The position numbers and the translations under genes were made by a program. Positions 29,539 to 40,077 of a stretch of 64,000 bases of DNA are shown here, piece by piece (the stretch's first letter is position 1; each line of letters starts with the position of its first letter). A model generated the notes under the pieces. It did not search any database. It had not been told where the DNA came from and saw only the letters and a list, made by a program, of their open reading frames with translations. The stretch is from Paratinospora sagittata (Eukaryota; Streptophyta; Magnoliopsida; Ranunculales; Menispermaceae): assembly GCA_035771175.1 (NCBI GenBank), contig CM069612.1, forward strand, positions 27,652,650-27,716,649. The letters run 5' to 3'.

Positions 29539-30013
29539 TGTCACACCCTGGGTTGCACAGCGTGCCCCCTACCCAGGTTCGGGCGCACCCCCTCGGGGCG
29601 AACGCCTAGCCATTATGGATCCATAATATTGTCCCATCTCGGCCAGCCACGCCACACAAGGACGCCGGTCACCGAAATCATTTGTCCATATTATTCACAC
29701 TCCCATGAATAATATAGGGCCTCCCCCAAGTTCGAACTCGCAACCTCTTCCTCATAAGGTTAGATTTCGCAACTTGAGTACCCATTGAGCCCTTGAGTAC
29801 CCATTGAGCCCTTGAGCCAATGGCTCAATGGGTACTCAAGTTGCGAAATCTAACCTTATGAGGAAGAGGTTGCGAGTTCGAACTTGGGGGAGGCCCTATA
29901 TTATTCATGGGAGTGTGAATAATATGGATAAATGATCTCGGTGACCGGCGTCCTTGTGTGGCGTGGCTGGCCAAGATGGGACAATATTATGGATCCATAA
30001 TGGCTAGGCGTTC
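29539..30013. repeat. Head-to-head inverted dimer of the SINE-like unit
   Basis: The left unit reads 3' to 5' from TGTCACACCC. The right unit reads 5' to 3' and stops at GGCTAGGCGTTC where the gypsy LTR begins. Matched arms run about 29600-29785 and 29820-30013, with the centre at TTGAGCCAATGGCTCAA. The forward unit has A box TGGCTCAATGGG (29821-29832) and B box GAGTTCGAACT (29874-29884). A 19-bp stretch with GTACCCATTGAGCC is duplicated at the centre of the left arm. Confidence 0.88.
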
Positions 30014-30737
30014 TGTAACACCCCGTAAATTTAAGTACATACATACGTTGACGTACACGTATATCGAGATATATACTACACGTATTTTATACATTGGAGC
30101 TCCATATACGTTTGATAATACACATATTTTATACGTAAGAGTGATACTACACGTATTTTATACGTAGGAGCCAAATATACGTGTGTGTGGATTGAGTGTA
30201 TGAAGAAAAACGAATAAAAAGATAAAATAAAAGAAAATAGTATAGCATAGTAAGTTACTGTTCATTAAATAGTATTACGAATAGTATTAAATAGTAAATT
30301 TTCTATTTATCAAATAGTATCATGCATAGTACTCATAAGAAGACAAAAAAAAAAATATTGAAAAGATAAGAAAGGAGGTGCAGAAGTTTCGGGAAAGAAA
30401 GAAGCAGAGAGGAAGACGGAGAAGGAGGAGAAGAAGAAAAAGGGAAGCACAATTCGAATGGAATTCGGACCGCCAGTAAGTGATTTTCACGCTATTTCTT
30501 CGTAAAATTACTATCTAAGCTAGATGTGACGATTCTGGTAGAGTGATTTTGCCTATTGGAGCCGTTTTACGGCGTTTTGACAAATTGGGGTTTTGACCCC
30601 AACGTGAATAAAAAACTAGCTATGAAGGTAGAAAAACACTCCCTGGACTGTCGGGACTTCGAATCTGTGGTTAGATTCGATTTCATGTGTTTTGGAGACC
30701 GTTTGACAATTTTAATACAATATACATCTTTCGGATA

Positions 30738-30920
30738 AATAGTAATAAACAGTGAATAGTAAATAGTGCACAGTAAATAATGAATAGTGTATAGTGCATA
30801 GTGAATAGTATACAGTTAATAGTGAATAGTGAATAGTGTATAGTGCACAGTGTACAGTGCATAGTAAATAGTGACATTGATCAGTGATGTGAATCGTACT
30901 GTGCACAGTGATGTGCACAG
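30738..30920. repeat. GTGAATAGT / GTGCACAGT array in LTR
   Basis: Reverse complement of the ACTATTCAC array of gypsy 1. The array in the second LTR (37403-37605) differs in unit content and copy number and accounts for most of the LTR length difference. Confidence 0.9.
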
Positions 30921-31366
30921 TGATGTGAACCCAATGAAACCCCCGTTTGAGTTTATAGAAACGAGATAACTGCTTTTGAGTCCTAAATGGATTTATTAGT
31001 AGTGAGTTGAAGTGAATTGAGACATTAAAGATGTAAATAGATCTGAATACATGAAATTGAATCATGGAGTGATTGTTACAGGTAAAATTAGTTGGATTTA
31101 ACTTGGAGCTGGACTCGAAAGCGACGATGATTGGGTTACGTGTTGTACTGTGAGTATCGTTTTCTTGATTTGGTTCTTGTATGGCATTGTACGTATATAA
31201 AATGGTTGATGGTATGCATGTTAGATTTCTATATACTGCATTGAGTTTATGGATCATGCAAACTGATTTTAGCATTGGAGTTTGTAATGATGAGGCTTTG
31301 CGATTCTTCATTGTCATTTCGTTAGGTTTGTCCTAACAAGGGTTGCGATCCTTGAAATGACTGTTA

Positions 31367-31770
31367 ATTGGGTAATGAGAGGTTGTGGCTACCTTGTAAC
31401 GGTCATACAAGGGTTAGACCCGCTCTCTTGCCTTGCGGAGGAGGGAGATTGTGCATTGTGTTTTGAAATTGGGTAATGAGAGGCTGTGTCTACCTTGTAA
31501 CGGCCATACAAGGGTTAGACCCGCTCTCTTGCCTTGCGGAGGAGGGAGATTGTGCATTGTGTTATTGAATTGGGTAATGAGAGGTTGTGTCTACCTTGTA
31601 ACAGTCTTACAAGGGTTAGACCCGCTCTCTTGCCTTGCGGAGGAGGGAGATTGTGCATTGTGTTTTGAAATTGGGTAATGAGAGGCTGTGTCTACCTTGT
31701 ACGACCATACAAGGTTAGACCTGCTCTCTTGCCTTGCGGAGGAGGGAAATTGTTCATTGTATTATTGAAA
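31367..31770 (+). repeat. LTR tandem repeat, 4 units of 101 bp
   Basis: Units start ATTGGGTAATGAGAGG at 31367, 31468, 31569 and 31670. Each contains ACCTTGTA...TACAAGG (a potential stem) and GACCCGCTCTCTTGCCTTGC. The matching array in the second LTR starts at 38047. Gypsy 1 has two related units. Confidence 0.95.
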
Positions 31771-32371
31771 AGCATGAAATTTATGTTGTTGACATGTATG
31801 TTATATTCGTTGAATGATGCATGTGTTGCATAAGTGTTTGAAATGATTTTACATGTCATATTTCTCTAAATGTATATAATTGCCATCTCAAGAACTATAT
31901 TCACTGAGCTGTTGTTTGCTCACCCCATTTCCTCCAATCTTTCAGGTATTGAGTCGAAGGGAAAAGGAACTTGTCTGGTATGTGTATGTATGCTTGGAGG
32001 AAATAAATTCTATTTACGTTATTTTGATATGTATAATTATCACACACGATATATATGTAATATCACCTAGATGGGTTGTGTGGTAAGATTATATAATGCT
32101 TGGGATGATGAAATGAGATGATCATAGATAGTTATCTGGTGAGAATTTAATTTGTGGAATGAATGGAATCAATGTGAATGAAATGATCATCTATATATCT
32201 GGGATTTGATTTGATGTGTGGTATAGAAAAAAAAAATATTCTGTACATTTTGGGAAGGTTTGTGAGAGTACGTGAAGGCTGACAGTGTATTATATACTGT
32301 ATATGGGTATGTACAGTGTATAGTACGTTGTGCCGGTCATGACGTCAGCCTACGTCGGGGGCGTCGTGACA

Positions 32372-35300
32372 ATATTGGTATCAGAGCTTAAGTTTAAAAT
32401 TCGTAAAAAGATAAAAGCTTTATGATATTATGCTTGATTGTATGGGTATACATATGGGTAGTATTATTATGTTGAGCCTAATCCAATATGTTATCTTGAC
32501 TGAGAATCACCTGTGTCAGTGAATTCCAGATTTGAAAAATACCAGTCAAGATTAACAATGAACATTGCTGATCAAGAAAGGATCAGAAGACTGAAAGAAA
32601 AACAACTGGATGTAATCCAGTGATAATAAATTACATAGCTTATATATAGCTAGTAACTACCCAACAACAACGAAATGCACAACTTATGAGCTTGTGGCAA
32701 AGTTGTAATGTGAGAAAGACAGAGGCTTCAACCATTGATAGCCCCAGATGTGGATGCTAATGGTGTGAGTACTTCTGTAAAAACATATATAGTTGAGCCT
32801 GAAGGCAAAGTAAAATAAATAAAAGGTCTTAATGATAAACCAGATGAACTGAAAAGATATGTGAAAGTTATGGAAACTTTTAGGAGAAGAGATTTTCCTA
32901 TAACTGGCAGTCTGATAGTAGGCGACGTAAAGAATTTGCTACTCTGCTTGGAGACCATCTTAGAGAATGATTAAGTCGCTGAAAATGATAAAGTAAGTTA
33001 GTTACGTTTAAACTAACTGATGAGAAGAGATGATAGAAAATTGGGTTGTGGACTCCTGAGATGATTAAGACATGAGATTAATGACAAAAAAGCTATTTTA
33101 TAAGGGCTTCTATCATCCTGTTGAAAGTGATTTAAGGCATGAAAAAGTTTATCTTGTTAAAATGTAGTGACATGCCTAACCATAAATACAAATATGAATT
33201 AAATGGACTCGTATAGTTGATGTTTGGAATGATCACGATGGATATTCTGGGAATGATAAGGATCTAGAATAAATTTTGGGATCTTATATGGCAGGTTTGC
33301 TAATTGTTGCGTTATAAATATATGCGCAAGTTGTGAGGCAACCTATAAATTTTGGGTTAGCCAAAGCTGTGGTGAAATTGTTAATCCAAGCCATATTAGT
33401 GAGATAGCTTGCACTGCCGTTAGAAGTCGAGTCATCAACACCCGTGTTAGGTAAAAACAAGTAATGTAAGGAAATGTTGGGGGCAAAAAGATGAAATTGA
33501 AGATAAGTGAAACATTGAGGAAGGTTGAGATTTTGGCAGTATTCGTGACTCTAATTTTGTTAGTACCTAACCCAATAATAATGGGAAAAAGGGAAGTGAT
33601 GTTAAAAAAATTATGAAAACCAGAAGTGGTTTCCATTGCCTGAGCATGAGTCACAGACTGAGTACATTGTATCTCGACCAATGATTGTCTATTATCAATC
33701 TATAAAAACAAAGTGACACGGGATGTGTTAATGTCCAGTTAGTCGATATGGAATGCCCCAATAATTTTTATCAATGTGATTCCACCAGATTTAGAGAATA
33801 AATGACAGTAAATGAAAGACTAGATCCAGAAAGTAGTAAGACGTTGAGAACAAGTATGATCAACATTCTATGATTGTGTATAATCTGATGTATTGTTGGA
33901 TCTGCCTGATTTTGTACCTCTGGTGATATGGTAGACAGATTATATTATCTTCTGTTATAATGGTATATCATTGATTGTGAGTATGCTGACAGGAGAAAGA
34001 ATTTACCAGAATATGGTTAACAAATAATATGTGAAATAAATATGAGGGTCATCAAGTAAGTATGGACTTTAGAATATGAAAGTTTTGGAATTGGATGCTT
34101 TGTTGGGTATGATTGGCTGGTCACTTCTCATGCCAGGTGGACCGTCGCTCAGAAAAGAAGTAATATTCTGAATAAGTGAAAAATTCTCATTTTGAATCTC
34201 GAGAAATTTATACCCTCAAAATTGTCTCTCTAAGATAAGCTAGTTATTGACGAGGACATGGAGAATATGGCTAGTACAAAGCCATTTAGAGTACCGGAAT
34301 AAGGCATACAGTTGATTAAAATTCATGTGGTGAGCTGGTATATTGGAGTATTCTCTGATGAAGTATTAAAATTGCTACCTGCACAGGAGCTTGATAGCAT
34401 ATAAAACTGATGCTAGTATAATATGTATCTCCATATCTTCATATAACGAGTACTTGAGGAATTGTGAGATTTTAAGGTGTACATAAATGTGGTAATGAAC
34501 AAAAGATTTATTATCCTTGATATCCCACCTTGAAGAGCATTTGTGATAAGATGGAAAGAAGGTATAGTGAAATATGTTTCCGTATGAATTACCGGTACCT
34601 GAGCAAGGTAACAACAACGAATGAATATCCTTTACCATGGATAGATGGTCGAATTCGATTAACTAAATAGTGCCAACTTTTCTTTAAGATCATTTTGAGA
34701 TCTAGGCACCATCAGTTAAGACTTCGAGAAAAGGATGTAATGCAGACTGTTTTAAGACAAGATATGAATATTATGATATTTTGGTAACCTTGATTAATGT
34801 GTCAATCACGTTTATAAGATTGATGCAGTGGGAATATGAACCATATCTTGATTATTACATAGTCTTCGATGATGATATATGACATTGTCCCAAGAAAATG
34901 AGAGGAGCATGAATAGCACCTCGGAATTATCTTGTAGTCACTGAGAGAACACCGATTAAGTGCCAAGCTCGATGAATATGAGTTTTGAATATAATTGAGA
35001 TAAGAATTTTTGGATCACGTGACTAATTTAAATAGTATCGTTAAGGATGCTGCGAAAGTCAAAGTGCTCATAGTACTGTGACAACTGATGTCAATGATGG
35101 TATTAGTTGTATGTCATAGAAAGTGTGTGGAAAGATCCTTGAAGCTATCTGTTCCACTCACGAAACAAAACCAGACAAATGGTGAGTACTGTGTGGACCG
35201 TTGTGTATGAGGAAAGCTCTCACAGTATGAAATGTTGTTACTAGGTTCAGAATCTGGAAGTAATTGTGATTGATGAACAACACGTCCAGATCTAAGTTGT

Positions 35301-36678
35301 GCATTGATACAAAAGGATATGTTAATTACTTGTGCCTTCAGATATTTGGTAGTGCACGAGAATAACTATCGTGAGAGTGCATAGAAATTTGTTGGTAGTA
35401 TTTTGACATAATGAGAGCATTGCCTCTATAATAAATGTCACATTATCTTTAGATTTTATTTGAACGGAAAGAAACTGAATATGAGCTAATAAATGTGGCA
35501 AGAATTCCCGAAGGATTTGATTTTATATTGAATTATTATCCTGGGAAAGGCCAATATGTTGCTGAGGCATTGAGCAGGAAACATGCTGAAACTGGAGTAG
35601 TATCAATCAGTTAGCCATAAATGGAGATTGTTTGTGAATGAGAGTTACAGTTATGAGTGTACTCTCTATTACTCCATGTGTTGATATTTGTGCTTGGATG
35701 CATGTTCAGCTAATTGATACTCATATTCAGATAGTAAAATTTATGATGAGACGAGTATGATATCAGTATGAAAGGTTATGAAATTGATCATATGGATGGG
35801 TTATGGGTAGAAATGATACCATTTGGATAACCATTAGTGGACTGGTAAGTCTATATATTCGTCCAATGAACACCAGAATTCTATTGATAGACTGAGCAGA
35901 TTGTATATGTGTGAGAGAGGGAGATTTGATAGGAGTACTCAGATATTTTTCATGTCGGATTAAGATCCAAAGATTGTGTCGAGATCTGATATATGATGCA
36001 GACTCGATTTGGTACTCATCTCCTTCTCAGTGTGATATTGTATTCTCAGACTGGCTGACAGACTGAGAGAGTGACTTTGATGCTTGCGAGCATGCTCGGG
36101 TCTAGTATACTTGAATTTTGGTGGAAGTTGGAAAGAATATGTTATGTGTGTAAACTTATGTAAACTTGTGTGTATAAATAACTATTATAATCGTATAATG
36201 ATGGCACTCTAAAGGTTTGTCAACAAGCCTTATAGATCTCCAACCTGTTGATTTGAAAGTATGGAGTTCTTGTTACTGGTGTGAGAGGATAGTATTAAAT
36301 ACACAAGGTTGGTATATAGGCCTTGAAATTGGTTGTGGCTGACTCAGTTTTGTTAAGGGTCTTACCACAGAAAGGCCAAATGAGATTTGGAATGAAAAGA
36401 AAGCTCGCATTTGTTGGACCATTAGAGATCCTTAAGAGGATAGGTCCATGGGCTTAACGATTTGCTCTACTGTCACAGTTGATAGGTGTCCATAAGAGTT
36501 TCTATATAGTGATGTTATGGATATAACTCAACGCTAAGTTGGGGAGGATACCACGTATCAAGAAGAGCAAACATGGAAGCGGAATATAAAATGCGGGAGC
36601 AGTTTTCTGGGATTGAGTATCACTTGAGGAATCGTCCTTTCTAAATTTCGAGGACGAAATTCCTTAAGTTGGGGAGAT
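32372..36678 (+). pseudogene. gypsy 2 interior, eroded gag-pol
   Basis: An RT-like YEPYLDYYIVFDDDI runs into TGA at 34880-34882, and the RNase H terminus LNYYPGKGQYVAEALSRK lies at 35528-35590. C-terminal pol remnants (FVGPLEIL..RIGP) lie near 36410-36450 and NFEDEIP in the tract just before the PPT AAGTTGGGGAGATT. No continuous gag or pol frame exists. Confidence 0.85.
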
Positions 36679-39052
36679 TGTAACACCCCGTAAATTTAAG
36701 TACATACATACGTTGACGTACACGTATATCGAGATATATACTACACGTATTTTATACATTGGAGCTCCATATACATTTGATAATACACATATTTTATACG
36801 TAAGAGTGATACTACACGTATTTTATACGTAGAAGCCAAATATACGTGTGTGTGGATTGAGTGTATGAAGAAAAACGAATAAAAAGATAAAATAAAAGAA
36901 AATAGTACAACATAGTAAGTTACTGTTTATTAAATAGTATTACGAATAGTATTAAATAGTAAATTTACTGTTTATCAAATAGTATCATGCATAGTACTCA
37001 TAAGAAGACAAAAAAAAAAAATTGAAAAGATAAGAAAGGAGGTGCAGAAGTTTCGGGAAAGAAAGAAGCAGAGAGGAAGACGGAGAAGGAGGAGAAGAAG
37101 AAAAAGGGAAGCACAATTCGAATGGACTTCGGACCGCCAGTAAGTAATTTTCACGCTATTTCTTCGTAAAATTACTATCTAAGCTAGATGTGACGATTCT
37201 GGTAGAGTGATTTTGCCTATTGGAGCCGTTTTACGGCGTTTTGACAAATTGGGGTTTTGACCCCAACGTGAATAAAAAACTAGCTATGAAGGTAGAAAAA
37301 CACTCCCTGGACTGTCGGGACTTCGAATCTGTGGTTAGATTCGATTTCATGTGTTTTGGAGACCGTTTGACAATTTTAATACAATATACATCTTTCGGAT
37401 AAATAGTAATGAACAGTGAATAGTAAATAGTGCACAGTAAATAGTGAATAGTGCACAGTGAATAATAAATAGTATACAGTGAATAGTGCACAGTACATAG
37501 TGAATAGTATACAGTTAATAGTGAATAGTGTATAGTGCACAGTGTACAGTGCATAGTAAATAGTGACATTGATCAGTGATGTGAATCGTACTGTGCACAG
37601 TGACGTGAACCCAATGAAACCCCCGTTTGAGTTTATAGAAACGAGATAACTGCTTTTGAGTCCTAAATGGATTTATTAGTAGTGAGTTGAAGTGAATTGA
37701 GACATTAAAGATGTAAATAGATCTGAATACATGAAATTGAATCATGGAGTGATTGTTACAGGTAAAATTAGTTGGATTTAACTTGGAGCTGGACTCGAAA
37801 GCGACGATGATTGGGTTACGTGTTGTACTGTGAGTATCGTTTTCTTGATTTGGTTCTTGTATGGCATTGTACGTATATAAAATGGTTGATGGTATGCATG
37901 TTAGATTTCTATATACTGCATTGAGTTTATGGATCATGCAAACTGATTTTAGCATTGGAGTTTGTAATGATGAGGCTTTGCGATTCTTCATTGTCATTTC
38001 GTTAGGTTTGTCCTAACAAGGGTTGCGATCCTTGAAATGACTGTTAATTGGGTAATGAGAGGTTGTGGCTACCTTGTAACGGTCATACAAGGGTTAGACC
38101 CGCTCTCTTGCCTTGCGGAGGAGGGAGATTGTGCATTGTGTTTTGAAATTGGGTAATGAGAGGCTGTGTCTACCTTGTAACGGCCATACAAGGGTTAGAC
38201 CCGCTCTCTTGCCTTGCGGAGGAGGGAGATTGTGCATTGTGTTATTGAATTGGGTAATGAGAGGTTGTGTCTACCTTGTAACAGTCTTACAAGGGTTAGA
38301 CCCGCTCTCTTGCCTTGCGGAGGAGGGAGATTGTGCATTGTGTTTTGAAATTGGATAATGAGAGGCTGTGTCTACCTTGTACGACCATACAAGGTTAGAC
38401 CCGCTCTCTTGCCTTGCGGAGGAGGGAAATTGTTCATTGTATTATTGAAAAGCATGAAATTTATGTTGTTGACATGTATGTTATATTCGTTGAATGATGC
38501 ATGTGTTGCATAAGTGTTTGAAATGATTTTACATGTCATATTTCTCTAAATGTATATAATTGCCATCTCAAGAACTATATTCACTGAGCTGTTGTTTGCT
38601 CACCCCATTTCCTCCAATCTTTCAGGTATTGAGTCGAAGGGAAAAGGAAATTGTCTGGTATGTGTATGTATGCTTGGAGGAAATAAATTCTATTTACGTT
38701 ATTTTGATATGTATAATTATCACACACGATATATATGTAATATCACCTAGATGGGTTGTGTGGTAAGATTATATAATGCTTGGGATGATGAAATGAGATG
38801 ATCATAGATAGTTATCTGGTGAGAATTTAATTTGTGAAATGAATGGAATCAATGTGAATGAAATGATCATCTATATATCTGGGATTTGATTTGATGTGTG
38901 GTATAGAAAAAAAAAAATATTCTGTACATTTTGGGAAGGTTTGTGAGAGTACGTGAAGGCTGACAGTGTATTATATACTGTATATGGGTATGTACAGTGT
39001 ATAGTACGTTGTGCCGGTCATGACGTCAGCCTACGTCGGGGGCGTCGTGACA
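36679..39052 (+). repeat. gypsy 2 LTR, second copy (2374 bp)
   Basis: Same ends as the first copy, 16 bp longer because of the GTGAATAGT array. It is followed by primer site and interior sequence, not by flank. Confidence 0.94.
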
Positions 39053-39542
39053 ATATTGGTATCAGAGCTTAAGTTTAAAATTCGTAAAAAGATAAAAGCT
39101 TTATGATATTATGCTTGATTGTATGGGTATACATATGGGTAGTATTATTATGTTGAGCCTAATCCAATATGTTATCTTGACTGAGAATCACCTGTGTCAG
39201 TGAATTCCAGATTTGAAAAATACCAGTCAAGATTAACAATGAACATTGCTGATCAAGAAAGGATCAGAAGACTGAAAGAAAAACAACTGGATGTAATCCA
39301 GTGATAATAAATTACATAGCTTATATATAGCTAGTAACTACCCAACAACAACGAAATGCACAACTTATGAGCTTGTGGCAAAGTTGTAATGTGAGAAAGA
39401 CAGAGGCTTCAACCATTGATAGCCCCAGATGTGGATGCTAATGGTGTGAGTACTTCTGTAAAAACATATATAGTTGAGCCTGAAGGCAAAGTAAAATAAA
39501 TAAAAGGTCTTAATGATAAACCAGATGAACTGAAAAGATATG

Positions 39543-39736
39543 CGAACGCCTAGTCATTATGGATCCCATAATATTATCCCATCTCGGCCAGCCACGCCAC
39601 ACAAGGACGCCGGTCACCGACATCATTTGTCCATATTATTCACACTCCCATGAATAATATAGAGCCTCCCCCAAGTTCGAACTCGCAACCTCTTCCTCAT
39701 AAGGTTAGATTTCGCAACTTGAGTACCCATTGAGCC
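39543..39736 (-). repeat. SINE-like unit, reversed, 3'-truncated
   Basis: Begins CGAACGCCTAG and runs through the B box (minus strand) and A box region to CCATTGAGCC. It diverges by several bases from the units in the dimer. A spacer GTACTTTTTTTC separates it from the palindrome. Confidence 0.85.
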
Positions 39737-39748
39737 GTACTTTTTTTC

Positions 39749-40070
39749 TCACACCCTGGATTGTACAGCGTGCCCCCTACCCAGGTGCGGGCGCACCCCC
39801 TCGGGGCGAACGCCTAGCCATTATGGATCCATAATATTGTCCCATCTCGGCCAGCCACGCCACACAAGGACGCCGGTCACCGAGATCATTTGTCCATATT
39901 ATTCATGGGAGTGTGAATAATATGGACAAATGATCTCGGTGACCGGCGTCCTTGTGTGGCGTGGCTGGCCGAGATGGGACAATATTATGGATCCATAATG
40001 GCTAGGCGTTCGCCCCGAGGGGGTGCGCCCGCACCTGGGTAGGGGGCACGCTGTGCAACCCAGGGTGTGA
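39749..40070. repeat. Near-perfect palindrome, 157-bp arms, 8-bp loop
   Basis: Left arm 39749-39905, loop TGGGAGTG (39906-39913), right arm 39914-40070. By eye only two mismatches. The right arm is the 3' part of the SINE-like unit and the left arm its reverse complement. The apex coincides with a small natural hairpin (ATATTATTCA/TGAATAATAT) found in intact units. Confidence 0.93.
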
Positions 40071-40077
40071 CAATTAC

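Larger units (their letters stand above)
30014..32371 (+). repeat. gypsy 2 LTR, first copy (2358 bp)
   Basis: TGTAACACCC...CGTCGTGACA. Confidence 0.94.
30014..39542 (+). mobile_element. Ty3/gypsy element 2, LTR-interior-LTR-partial interior
   Basis: LTRs 30014-32371 and 36679-39052 differ at about 0.5% plus array length. A primer site (TGGTATCAGAGC) follows each LTR (about 32375-32386 and 39056-39067). The interior (32372-36678) carries eroded gypsy pol. After the second LTR the first 490 bp of interior is repeated (39053-39542) and then breaks off into a SINE-like unit, instead of ending at the LTR with a target duplication. Same family as gypsy 1 but clearly diverged in the LTR. Confidence 0.92.
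29539..40072. mobile_element. Composite insertion: SINE-like inverted units flanking gypsy 2
   Basis: Bounded by ATTAC on both sides (29534-29538 and 40073-40077) and by inverted ends TGTCACACCC...GGGTGTGACA. If one ATTAC copy and the insertion are ignored, the copia pol frame is exactly continuous, which supports these as true insertion limits. Contents in order: inverted dimer 29539-30013, gypsy LTR-interior-LTR-partial interior 30014-39542, a reversed unit 39543-39736, and a palindrome 39749-40070. Confidence 0.88.

Noticed and set aside
31367..31770. Regular 101-bp repeats resembling a CRISPR-like array
   Set aside because: Plant LTR context, whole unit repeated without unique spacers, and present in each LTR of the family.
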